NCBI GenBank assembly: GCA_947382415.1
Contig: CANCYO010000079.1
Span: 1 to 11,544 of the forward strand
Length of the DNA: 11,544 bases
Source of the DNA: an uncultured Lachnospiraceae bacterium
GTDB lineage: Bacteria; Bacillota; Clostridia; Lachnospirales; Lachnospiraceae
Direction of reading: 5' to 3'
Shown: positions 1-6,864 of the stretch, piece after piece
Layout: each line of letters opens with the position of its first letter
How positions within the stretch are numbered: position 1 is the first letter of the stretch
Translations under genes and position numbers: made by a program
Notes under the pieces: generated by a model
Databases searched by the model: none
Told to the model about the DNA's origin: nothing
The model's input: only the letters and a program-made list of their open reading frames with translations

Positions 1-28
1 CTTTCCCTACACGACGCTCTTCCGATCT
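1..28 (+). other. Illumina sequencing adapter remnant (not genomic)
   Basis: The first 28 bases match the 3' part of the standard TruSeq read-1 adapter, ending in the characteristic GCTCTTCCGATCT. This is library-construction sequence left on the end of an assembled contig, so genomic sequence begins at base 29. The first gene's reading frame runs open through it by chance, and any residues translated from these bases should be discarded. Confidence 0.96.
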
Positions 29-29
29 T

Positions 30-1385
30 CAGAGTCCGCTTTATACCTATTGCGTCGTGCTGCTGCTCAAACTGTTTCCCGCAGCGCCTCTGACAACAGG
101 ACTGGTGAGGCTGCCTGCGCTGTTTGCAAGTATGCTTGTGGTGATCTGCGGGGCAAGGCTTTTGTGGCTGTTGTTTAATGACGGGAGGATTGTGCTTGCG
201 GGTACGGCATTTTTGACTTTTTGTCCGTATTTTATTATGTCAGGGAGATTTGCCCTGGACTGCAATATGATGCTTGGCTGTGGTATGCTTGCGATCACGC
301 TGTTGATACGATATCTTCAGAAACCGTCATGGCCGGCTCTGTTTGTGAGTGGAGCAGGATTTGCCCTGACATTGTACAGTTATGCCCTGAGCTATATTAT
401 TCTGCCGCTTTTTTTATCTGCGCTTGCGCTTTATCTGATTTATACGAAAAAGATCACACTGGGGAAGATGCTTGCACTGGCCGGTGAGATTGCGGTGCTT
501 GCGCTTCCGCTTATATTGTTTGTCGTCTGTCTTGTGTGCGGCCTGCCCGGCTTTCGTTTTCTGGGCATTTCGATACTGCCTGTTGCGGCGGCCCGGATGG
601 AAGATCTGGGACAGACGGGGTTTTGGAGCAATCTTTTTGACTGCATCCGGATCACGTTGACCAACGGTACCTATATGTTGGACGCTGTGGATAAGTATTA
701 CACCATGTATGTGATATCCATCCCGTTTATTGCCATTGGTTTTGTCTGGTCGGTGGTGGACTTTGTCAGATCAATCAGGAGCAGGCGTTTTACTTACAGT
801 GCGTTTTTTGTATTGTATGCCGCGGCCATTGTGATTGTCATTGGTCTGGCAGGTTCGGGCTATGTCTATCGGGTAAACGCCATATTTGTGTGCTGGCTTT
901 ATTTTTGGATTGTCGGAATCAGGGCGGCGCTGCGTTTTCTCAGGCATTATCAAAAGGCGTTTGCCGCAGTGCTCTGCCTTGCTTATGCCTTTTGGACCGT
1001 GGTTTTCCTGAGATATTATTTTCTGATGTATTCTGTGGCGGACACTTATACTTATCCGAACTCTCTCTATTTTTGTCCGGAGCGGGAGGCGCTTGTCCGC
1101 ACAGTGGAGAACTCCGAAGAACAGAATGTGTATATAGACTGTTTTTTTGAAGAGTATTATCATTTTTATTATCCGGTCTCTCCCCGGGAGAAGGAACAGG
1201 CTCAGAGCGCAGGCGGGGGACGGAGACTGTACGCGAACGTGGACTATAATACGCCGGTGGAGGCTGATTCAATCTACATGGTGCGCAGGGAAAACAGGGA
1301 GTTTATCGGGAAACTTCAGAGTGCGGGGCTGCCTTATGTGCAGGAGGAGTTTGTATACTATTATGTGTTTGTGATTTCGGATTAA
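30..1385 (+). CDS. ArnT/PMT-like (GT39-type) polytopic membrane glycosyltransferase, 5' truncated
   Basis: This is the C-terminal part (about 451 residues) of an integral membrane protein. The frame is open from the first genomic bases, so the true start lies outside the window; an internal GTG at 57 is probably not the start because the residues just before it (SPLYTYCVVLLLKLF) already resemble the family's conserved 'PLY' region near the first luminal loop. About ten hydrophobic segments follow, with the motif RFALDCNMM after the second or third segment, which resembles the (S/A)RxxLDCN stretch common in Gram-positive ArnT/PMT-like proteins. The last ~110 residues are polar and Tyr-rich and probably sit outside the cell. 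Members of this superfamily move sugars from polyprenyl-phosphate carriers to cell-envelope acceptors. The substrate cannot be told from sequence, and the catalytic Asp/Glu region (first extracytoplasmic loop) is missing from the window. The family call is moderate; 'membrane protein' is secure. Confidence 0.72.
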   Translation, partial: QSPLYTYCVVLLLKLFPAAPLTTGLVRLPALFASMLVVICGARLLWLLFNDGRIVLAGTAFLTFCPYFIMSGRFALDCNMMLGCGMLAITLLIRYLQKPSWPALFVSGAGFALTLYSYALSYIILPLFLSALALYLIYTKKITLGKMLALAGEIAVLALPLILFVVCLVCGLPGFRFLGISILPVAAARMEDLGQTGFWSNLFDCIRITLTNGTYMLDAVDKYYTMYVISIPFIAIGFVWSVVDFVRSIRSRRFTYSAFFVLYAAAIVIVIGLAGSGYVYRVNAIFVCWLYFWIVGIRAALRFLRHYQKAFAAVLCLAYAFWTVVFLRYYFLMYSVADTYTYPNSLYFCPEREALVRTVENSEEQNVYIDCFFEEYYHFYYPVSPREKEQAQSAGGGRRLYANVDYNTPVEADSIYMVRRENREFIGKLQSAGLPYVQEEFVYYYVFVISD

Positions 1386-1405
1386 GGCATCCGGGCCGGG
1401 ACAAA

Positions 1406-1433
1406 TTGAAAGAAAAGGATAAAAAAATATTGT
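1406..1433 (+). promoter_or_regulatory. Candidate upstream promoter P1 of pfp
   Basis: TTGAAA (1406-1411) and TATTGT (1428-1433) are separated by 16 bases. The -10 match is moderate (4 of 6 to TATAAT). It lies just upstream of, and overlaps, the better promoter at 1430-1458. The spacer holds AGAAAAGGATAAAAA, also found in the ispG promoter. Confidence 0.4.
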
Positions 1434-1458
1434 ACCTTCTTTTCAGATTTGGTATGAT
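1430..1458 (+). promoter_or_regulatory. Sigma-A-like promoter P2 of pfp
   Basis: TTGTAC (1430-1435) and TATGAT (1453-1458) have an exact 17-base spacer. Transcription would begin near 1465 and give a leader of about 45 bases before the pfp start. No terminator is visible between the membrane protein stop (1385) and this promoter, so some read-through from upstream is possible. Confidence 0.7.
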
Positions 1459-1511
1459 GAAGAAACAGAGTAATTTATCGTGTCGTAAATAAAAATAATC
1501 GGAGGTCTGAA

Positions 1512-2756
1512 ATGGCAAAGAAACGTAATATCATCGTAGGGCAGTCGGGCGGTCCCACTGCCGTAATCAATTCCAGTCTGGCAGGCGTCTACAAGACGGC
1601 CAGAGAGAGAGGTTTCCACAAGGTGTACGGTATGCTGCACGGGATACAGGGTTTTCTGGATGAGCAGTATGTGGATCTGGCGACTCAGATTCATTCCGAT
1701 ATGGATATTGAGCTGCTCAAGAGGACGCCCTCGGCGTTTTTGGGTTCCTGCAGATATAAGCTGCCGGAGATTCATGAGAATACGGAGATTTACGAGAGAA
1801 TATTCCAGATACTGGACAAGCTGGAGATTGAGGCTTTTATCTATATAGGCGGAAACGACTCTATGGATACGATCAAGAAGCTGTCTGATTATGCTATCGT
1901 AAAGGGCCATGATCAGAGATTCCTGGGCGTACCCAAGACCATTGACAACGATCTGGCGCTCACGGATCACACGCCCGGTTTCGGAAGCGCCGCAAAATAT
2001 ATCGCTGCCTCCACCAAGGAAGTGATCAGAGACGCTCTGGGTCTGACCTATAATGACAAGGAAATGATCACTGTCATCGAGGTTATGGGCCGCAATGCGG
2101 GTTGGCTCACAGGCGCTACCGCACTGGCCCGGACGGAGGAGTGCGAGGGTCCCGATCTGATCTATCTGCCGGAGGTGACATTCGATATTGATAAATTCCG
2201 CGAGACCGTGAAAAAGCTGCTCAAGAAAAAGAAATCTGTTGTGATCGCGGTTTCCGAGGGTATCAGGCTGGCTGACGGAAGGTATGTCTGCGAACTGTCC
2301 GGCGGTGCGGATTATGTGGACGCATTTGGACACAAACAGCTTCAGGGGACGGCTGCCTATCTGGCCAGCTATCTGGGAGCGGAGACCGGCTGCAAGGCAC
2401 GCAGCATCGAGTTTTCCACGCTGCAGAGAAGCGCGTCTCATATGGCATCCCGCGTGGATGTGGACGAGGCATTCATGGTGGGCGGCGCCGCTGTAAAGGC
2501 TGCCGACGAGGGCGACAACGGCAAGATGGTCGTTATCGACCGTGTAGCTGACGATCCTTACATGAGCGCTGCCGGTATCTATGATGTGCATCGGATCGCC
2601 AACAACGAGAAGCTGGTTCCCCGTTCCTGGATGAACGAGGAGGGGAATTATGTGACGGACGAGTTCATCAATTATATTGAGCCTCTGATTCAGGGAGATT
2701 ACCAGCCGTTTATGGTGAACGGACTTCCTCAGCATCTGGTGCTCAGGGAAAGCTGA
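1512..2756 (+). CDS. pfp: Pyrophosphate-dependent 6-phosphofructokinase (PPi-PFK)
   Basis: This cytoplasmic glycolytic enzyme of 414 residues phosphorylates fructose 6-phosphate to the 1,6-bisphosphate, reversibly when PPi is the donor. The N-terminal nucleotide/PPi loop GQSGGPTAVIN is at residues 10-20. The donor-determining motif is GGNDS (113-117): Asp116 stands where ATP-dependent enzymes carry Gly (GGDGS), and PKTIDND (141-147) has the Lys typical of PPi enzymes instead of PGTIDND. The catalytic Asp pair lies in TIDND, and the sugar-phosphate site includes MGRNAGW (192-198). Length agrees with the ~400-residue PPi enzymes and not with the ~320-residue bacterial ATP-PFK. A strong ribosome binding site, GGAGG (1501-1505), lies 6 bases before ATG. 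It has its own promoter and looks monocistronic or weakly linked to the next gene. The PPi donor is inferred from motifs; an ATP-using member of this clade cannot be excluded. Confidence 0.93.
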   Translation: MAKKRNIIVGQSGGPTAVINSSLAGVYKTARERGFHKVYGMLHGIQGFLDEQYVDLATQIHSDMDIELLKRTPSAFLGSCRYKLPEIHENTEIYERIFQILDKLEIEAFIYIGGNDSMDTIKKLSDYAIVKGHDQRFLGVPKTIDNDLALTDHTPGFGSAAKYIAASTKEVIRDALGLTYNDKEMITVIEVMGRNAGWLTGATALARTEECEGPDLIYLPEVTFDIDKFRETVKKLLKKKKSVVIAVSEGIRLADGRYVCELSGGADYVDAFGHKQLQGTAAYLASYLGAETGCKARSIEFSTLQRSASHMASRVDVDEAFMVGGAAVKAADEGDNGKMVVIDRVADDPYMSAAGIYDVHRIANNEKLVPRSWMNEEGNYVTDEFINYIEPLIQGDYQPFMVNGLPQHLVLRES

Positions 2757-2769
2757 GTAAAACGGGTAG

Positions 2770-2798
2770 AGCTGGGCAAGGCCGGGTAAAGCCGAGCT
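2770..2798 (+). other. Imperfect inverted repeat after pfp
   Basis: AGCTGGGC (2770-2777) pairs with GCCGAGCT (2791-2798) with one G-G mismatch and a 13-base loop. No T-run follows, so it is a poor intrinsic terminator. Its right arm touches the -35 box of the next promoter, so it could be an operator or a weak attenuator; this is speculative. Confidence 0.25.
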
Positions 2799-2826
2799 TG
2801 CATAAACATCAAAATTAATGTAAGAT
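2798..2826 (+). promoter_or_regulatory. Sigma-A-like promoter of the HD-GYP-like gene and pilT
   Basis: TTGCAT (2798-2803) and TAAGAT (2821-2826) are 17 bases apart. Transcription would begin near 2833, leaving a leader of about 38 bases. No other good promoter is seen before pilT, so this one probably serves both genes. Confidence 0.55.
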
Positions 2827-2870
2827 GTAAGTATAGGTTATCAAAATTTCCGGAAGCGAGAGAGCAGAGC

Positions 2871-3959
2871 ATGAAGTTTGTAAAGACAGAGAAATTAAAA
2901 ACCGGTATGAGGCTTGCGAGGCCTATCTATGGCAAAGACGGCGGGCTTTTATATGACCGTGATTTTAATCTGTCTCTGCAGGCTATCGAGAGTATGAAAA
3001 GCAGCGGCCTGCTGGGCGTCTATATTCTGGAGCCAGCGGAGCCGCTGCCTCCAATATCGGAGGAAGACAGGGAGTTTGAGCGCTTTCAGACCATAAATGC
3101 CTGTGCATTGCAGGAGGAGCTGACAAGAATCCTTACCACCAGGAAGCAGGGCAGAATGCAGAATCTTGTGGATGCGGTCCTGAAGAGTTACGGTCATCAG
3201 AGCGGTAAGATTGATTTTTATCAGAGCCTGCGCAGCAAGGAGGATTACATATTCCGCCATTCCCTGAATGTGGCAGCTCTGTGTGCGCTGATAACACGTG
3301 TTATGAACGTGCGGCTGGCGGAACAGGAACAGATCATTTTTGCGGCCCTGGTGCATGACATCGGCAAGCTTTCGCTGGAGGAGAATCTGAAATACAGCAG
3401 TGAATTGAGTGATGAAGAGAAGATGAAGGTCTTCAGTGCTCAGATGTATTCCTGTGATATCGCGGCGGAGGTCTTTGGGGCGGCTGTCAAACGGATCTGT
3501 CATCAGGCCCTGATGGCGCAGATGGATGCTTATAAAGAGGTTCCGGAGCACAGTGATATGAAGATGGCGCTTGGGGCCAGGATCCTGATGGTGGCCAATC
3601 GTTATGATGAACTCACCGGAATGACGCTGGAGGGGTCTGCGAATTCTGGGGTAAAGGCTATCAGGGAATTGTATCAGCATGAAGACTGTTATGCGCCGGA
3701 GGTGGTGAAGGCGCTTGCAGATACCATCAATATTGTGAATCCGGGTGTCAGTGTGGAGTTGAACACCGGGGAGAAGGCGCTTGTCCTGACGGAAAATCCC
3801 AGGGACATTCTCCGGCCTACGGTGTTGTGCTTTAAGGATAATACCATTCTCGATCTATCCTCGAAGATGTATGCGGATTTTGAGATACTGGATGTTATGA
3901 AGACAATGGATAACCGCTGTGAGATGGATGCAAAAGCCTGTCGGCAGTCGGGAAGTTAG
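2871..3959 (+). CDS. Degenerate HD-GYP-like domain protein
   Basis: The protein has 362 residues. The N-terminus (MKFVKTEKLKTGMRLARPIY, residues 1-20) is the usual opening of Gram-positive HD-GYP c-di-GMP phosphodiesterases, which supports this ATG despite a weak ribosome binding site (purine-rich GAGAG a few bases upstream). An HD domain spans about residues 120-260: the first metal His is in RHS (129-131) and the HD pair is in VHDIGKL (161-167). The rest of the site is degraded. The usual HP after the HD pair is replaced by MYSCD (192-196), the usual HHE is CHQ (210-212), and no GxGYP loop follows. The distal Asp survives in ANRYDEL (242-248). The final ~100 residues resemble the tail found in this family. 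Loss of several ligands suggests it does not cleave c-di-GMP in the usual way; it may bind a ligand or a partner. pilT starts 46 bases downstream, so the two are probably cotranscribed and may work together. Family assignment is good, function unknown. Confidence 0.82.
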   Translation: MKFVKTEKLKTGMRLARPIYGKDGGLLYDRDFNLSLQAIESMKSSGLLGVYILEPAEPLPPISEEDREFERFQTINACALQEELTRILTTRKQGRMQNLVDAVLKSYGHQSGKIDFYQSLRSKEDYIFRHSLNVAALCALITRVMNVRLAEQEQIIFAALVHDIGKLSLEENLKYSSELSDEEKMKVFSAQMYSCDIAAEVFGAAVKRICHQALMAQMDAYKEVPEHSDMKMALGARILMVANRYDELTGMTLEGSANSGVKAIRELYQHEDCYAPEVVKALADTINIVNPGVSVELNTGEKALVLTENPRDILRPTVLCFKDNTILDLSSKMYADFEILDVMKTMDNRCEMDAKACRQSGS

Positions 3960-4005
3960 AAAGGTTTAGGTTCTACAAAATACATAGGGGGAGAGGGGAT
4001 TTGGT

Positions 4006-5061
4006 ATGTCATTTATTGAACAGATTTTGGAAAAAGGAAGTGAGCTGGGAGCCAGCGATGTGCATTTGACAGTGGGGCTGCCCCCCAAGATGCGCGTCAA
4101 CGGCAATCTGCTCACATCGGATTTTCCGGTTATGAAGCCTGCGGATACCTTAGACGTGTTGGTGGGCATTATGACGGAGCGTCAGAGGGCGATTTTCGAG
4201 GAGCGGGGAGAATTTGATATGTCATTTTCTGTTTCCGGTCTCGGCCGTTACCGTGTCAATGCTTTTAAACAGCGCGGATCCATCGCACTGGCCTTTCGTG
4301 TTGTGGGTACCAATGTGCCCTCGCCGGAGGTGCTGGGGGTACCGGAGTCGGTAATCGATCTGTATCAGCGCAAGAGAGGGCTGATTCTGGTTACCGGGCC
4401 CACAGGAAGCGGTAAGTCTACCACTCTGGCGGCTATCATAGACAAGATTAACAGTTGCCGTGATGCACACATTATCACGCTGGAGGATCCTATTGAGTAT
4501 CTGCATCCTCACAAGCTCTCCATGATGAATCAGCGTGAGATCGGAATTGATTCCCAGAGCTATGCCAACGCGCTCCGCGCTGCGCTCCGTGAAGATCCGG
4601 ATGTGATTCTGGTGGGAGAGATGCGTGACTTTGAGACTATCAGTGTGGCCATCACTGCGGCGGAGACGGGACATCTGGTGCTCTCCACGCTGCACACCAA
4701 TTCTGCGGCAAGCACGGTGGATCGTGTCATCGACGTATTTCCGCCCCATCAGCAGCAGCAGATCCGAATCCAGTTTGCAAATGTGCTGGAGGCCATCATT
4801 GCCCAGCAGTTGATTCCCACGGCGGATGGAACCAGCCGTGTTGCTGCCTTTGAGGTCATGCATGCAAATCATGCCGTGAGAAACCTGATCCGTGAAGCGA
4901 AGTCCCATCAGTTGGAAAGCGTAATGCAGACCAATCGTAAGATGGGCATGATGACCATGGATGAGGCTATCGGACAGTTGTATCTGGCCGGTAAGATCGA
5001 CCGTGAACAGGCTATCCATTTTGCACATGATCCTGACAAGATGATGAACAAGCTGGCATAG
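4006..5061 (+). CDS. pilT: Type IV pilus retraction ATPase PilT
   Basis: PilT is a hexameric cytoplasmic ATPase at the base of type IV pili that depolymerises pilin and pulls the fibre in, driving twitching or DNA uptake. The 351-residue length is typical. The N-terminal PAS-like domain holds GASDVHLTVG (15-24). The ATPase core has Walker A GPTGSGKST (131-139), the Asp box TLEDPIEY (158-165), Walker B ILVGEMRD (201-208) and the His box TGHLVLSTLHTN (221-232). AVRNLIRE (290-297) corresponds to the AIRNLIRE element that marks PilT and is absent from the PilB extension ATPase. The ribosome binding site is the purine run AGGGGGAGAGGGG (3986-3998), 7 bases before ATG. It follows the HD-GYP-like gene closely and is followed by hairpins that probably end the unit. 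No pilin, PilB or PilC gene is in the window, so the rest of the machine must lie elsewhere if it exists. Confidence 0.95.
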   Translation: MSFIEQILEKGSELGASDVHLTVGLPPKMRVNGNLLTSDFPVMKPADTLDVLVGIMTERQRAIFEERGEFDMSFSVSGLGRYRVNAFKQRGSIALAFRVVGTNVPSPEVLGVPESVIDLYQRKRGLILVTGPTGSGKSTTLAAIIDKINSCRDAHIITLEDPIEYLHPHKLSMMNQREIGIDSQSYANALRAALREDPDVILVGEMRDFETISVAITAAETGHLVLSTLHTNSAASTVDRVIDVFPPHQQQQIRIQFANVLEAIIAQQLIPTADGTSRVAAFEVMHANHAVRNLIREAKSHQLESVMQTNRKMGMMTMDEAIGQLYLAGKIDREQAIHFAHDPDKMMNKLA

Positions 5062-5067
5062 AGCCGG

Positions 5068-5094
5068 CACGAAAGCATTTGTTTCGTGGTTTTA
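5068..5094 (+). terminator. Hairpin directly after pilT, possible terminator
   Basis: CACGAAA (5068-5074) pairs perfectly with TTTCGTG (5082-5088) around a 7-base loop, starting 6 bases after the pilT stop. The short tail GGTTTTA is T-rich but weak, so termination here may be partial. Confidence 0.5.
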
Positions 5095-5103
5095 CCCGGG
5101 AAC

Positions 5104-5129
5104 GGACTGCGGGAAACTCCCCGCGGTCC
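5104..5129 (+). other. GC-rich 10-bp hairpin
   Basis: GGACTGCGGG (5104-5113) pairs along its whole length with CCCGCGGTCC (5120-5129), including one T-G wobble, around the loop AAACTC. It is very stable but has no T-run after it. It could protect the 3' end of the pilT message or pause polymerase before the next hairpin. Confidence 0.6.
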
Positions 5130-5154
5130 ATGCCCGTTACAGACTGAATAAAGT

Positions 5155-5181
5155 ATTCTGTCAGTATAACAGTATTTTTTT
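5155..5181 (+). terminator. Weak hairpin with T-run, candidate intrinsic terminator
   Basis: ATTCTGT (5155-5161) pairs with ACAGTAT (5169-5175) with one T-T mismatch and a 7-base loop. It runs into seven Ts (5175-5181). The stem is weak but the T-run is the best in the region, so together with the two upstream hairpins it probably ends transcription of the pilT unit. Confidence 0.5.
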
Positions 5182-5252
5182 ATTTCTTCTGAATAAAATT
5201 CTTTTTTAAAATTTTTCATGCCGTATCGGCAAAAATTTCACTTTCATTTCAG

Positions 5253-5315
5253 GTAATTTTGAATTTTTAAAGATGTAACTGTAATTTCATAGTTTGATTA
5301 AAAGATTAAATTACA
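5253..5315 (+). promoter_or_regulatory. Promoter of comM-dprA with repeated GTAATTT boxes
   Basis: TTGAAT (5259-5264) and TAATTT (5282-5287) are 17 bases apart in a very AT-rich stretch; the -10 is only a fair match. The heptamer GTAATTT occurs at 5253-5259 and 5281-5287, and inverted as AAATTAC at 5308-5314, where flanking bases extend the inverted pair to TGTAATTT/AAATTACA (5280-5287 and 5308-5315). One box covers the -10 and the inverted one touches the ribosome binding site. Such placement fits an operator, but the boxes are AT-rich and could be chance. Confidence 0.45.
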
Positions 5316-5326
5316 AGGAGGAGTTT

Positions 5327-6862
5327 ATGTTTTGTAAAATTTTATCCGGCGGGATCGTGGGCGTCTCAGCCTGTTTCGTGTGGGTGGAGGTAGATATGGA
5401 CCGCGGTCTGCCCTGTTTTTCCATGGTGGGATCTCTGGGGAGCGAAGTACGGGAATCCAGAGAGCGCGTGAGTGTGGCGCTGAAAAATGCGGGATTTTCA
5501 ATGCCCGCTGCCCGGGTCACGGTGAATCTCGCCCCGGCAGATGTGCGAAAGGAGGGAACGGCTTTCGACCTGCCTGTGGCCATAGGGATCTTACAGGCCA
5601 TGTCCTTTTTTCCGGGCGGGGCGGCGGATAATATCCTGTTTCTGGGAGAGCTCGGGCTGAACGGGGAACTGAAGAAGGTACATGGAGTGCTGCCCATCGT
5701 GCAGGCTGCGGCGGCTGAGGGCATCGGCGAGTGCATTGTGCCGGAAGCCAATGTGGGTGAAGGGGCCGTAATCCCCGGTATAGTCGTGCGGGGAGCCTCC
5801 GGTATTTCCCAGGTGCTGGATTTCCTGCGGCAGAGCAGTGATGAGGAGCGGGAGCGGATACTGCCCAGGACGGTGACAGATGCGGAGAAACTGCTTCAGG
5901 CGCGGGAGTTTTGCGGGGAAGACTTCGCGCAGGTAAACGGTCAGGGGATGGCGAAGCGGGCGGCGGAGATCGCGGCGGCAGGCTTTCACAATCTGCTTAT
6001 GACAGGGCCGCCGGGGGCCGGAAAGTCCATGATCGCCAGACGGATTCCGGGTATTCTTCCGCCTCTCACCGTGAAGGAGAGTCTGGAGGTCACGGGGATA
6101 TACAGTGTGGCGGGACTGCTGGAGGACGGTCAGGCGCTGGTGACGGCCAGACCCTTTCAAAGTCCGCATCACACTGTCACCCGGGCCGCATTGATCGGCG
6201 GGCAGGCTAAGGCAAAGCCCGGCCTGGTCTCCCTCTCGCACCGGGGAATTCTCTTTATGGACGAACTGCCGGAGTTTGGGAAGGCTGTGATAGACAGTAT
6301 GCGTCAGCCTCTGGAGGAGCACAGAGTGCGAATCGCCAGAATTGCAGGCAATGTCACCTATCCGGCGGATTTTATGCTGGTCTGTGCCATGAACCCCTGT
6401 CCCTGCGGCTATTTTCCCGACAGGAACCGCTGTACATGCACGGAGGCACAGATCCTTCGGTACAGGAGCAGAGTTTCCGGCCCCATTGTGGATCGAATCG
6501 ATCTGTGGGTGGAATTGCAGGCTGTGAAGCTGGAAAGTCTTCAGCGGGCGGGACAGGAGGAATCCACGGGGATGATCCGGAGGCGGGTGGAGCGCGCAAG
6601 AATGCGTCAGCAGGAGCGTTTTGTCCGGACGGGATATCGGTTCAACGCCGATATCCGGGCGGAGGACATGGAGCGCTTTTGTCCGCTGGGAGCAGGGGAA
6701 CAACGGGTCATGGAGCGGATATACGGGAGTCTGCAGTTGGGAGCGAGGGGCTATCACCGCGTCCTGAAGGTGGCCAGGACGATCGCGGATCTGGCGGGAG
6801 AGGAGCGCATCGGGGAAGAGCATTTGCTGGAGGCTTCCGCCTATCGCCCCGGGGAGGCGTGA
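5327..6862 (+). CDS. comM: ComM/YifB-family Mg-chelatase-like AAA+ ATPase
   Basis: The protein has 511 residues, full length for the family. ComM is a hexameric helicase that promotes branch migration of RecA-made D-loops during natural transformation, enlarging integrated tracts. The N-terminal Lon-protease-like (ChlI-type) domain covers residues 1-~180, with VGSLGSEVRESRERV near 34-48 and NLAPADVRKEGTAFDLP at 67-83. The AAA+ core has Walker A GPPGAGKS (227-234), Walker B ILFMDE (308-313) and the family hallmark NPCPCG (356-361), followed by further cysteines in RCTC. The C-terminal Mg-chelatase lid ends the protein. I place the start at ATG 5327 because AAGGAGGAG (5315-5323) sits just before it and the residues match the family N-terminus; a TTG at 5294 would add 11 unconserved residues and put translation over the predicted promoter. 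dprA begins 2 bases after the stop, so the two are one operon. Many genomes carry comM without known competence, so its role here is inferred. Confidence 0.94.
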   Translation: MFCKILSGGIVGVSACFVWVEVDMDRGLPCFSMVGSLGSEVRESRERVSVALKNAGFSMPAARVTVNLAPADVRKEGTAFDLPVAIGILQAMSFFPGGAADNILFLGELGLNGELKKVHGVLPIVQAAAAEGIGECIVPEANVGEGAVIPGIVVRGASGISQVLDFLRQSSDEERERILPRTVTDAEKLLQAREFCGEDFAQVNGQGMAKRAAEIAAAGFHNLLMTGPPGAGKSMIARRIPGILPPLTVKESLEVTGIYSVAGLLEDGQALVTARPFQSPHHTVTRAALIGGQAKAKPGLVSLSHRGILFMDELPEFGKAVIDSMRQPLEEHRVRIARIAGNVTYPADFMLVCAMNPCPCGYFPDRNRCTCTEAQILRYRSRVSGPIVDRIDLWVELQAVKLESLQRAGQEESTGMIRRRVERARMRQQERFVRTGYRFNADIRAEDMERFCPLGAGEQRVMERIYGSLQLGARGYHRVLKVARTIADLAGEERIGEEHLLEASAYRPGEA

Positions 6863-6864
6863 AG

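Noticed and set aside
1443..2735. Long reverse-strand open frame of 430 codons opposite pfp
   Set aside because: It is the antisense shadow of a well-conserved gene, has no recognisable domain, and lacks a ribosome binding site.
5294..5326. TTG start adding 11 residues to ComM
   Set aside because: No ribosome binding site precedes it, and AAGGAGGAG lies ideally for ATG 5327.
5062..5326. Riboswitch or small protein gene between pilT and comM
   Set aside because: I recognise no riboswitch core, and no open frame with a ribosome binding site is present; only hairpins and an AT-rich promoter are seen.
5591..6823. Reverse-strand open frame of 410 codons opposite comM
   Set aside because: It mirrors comM codon structure, is rich in Arg, His and Pro without any motif, and overlaps a gene with all its catalytic motifs.
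6436..6864. Upstream extension of the dprA frame by 143 codons
   Set aside because: It overlaps comM, is low-complexity in composition, and the DprA family N-terminus and ribosome binding site both fit ATG 6865.
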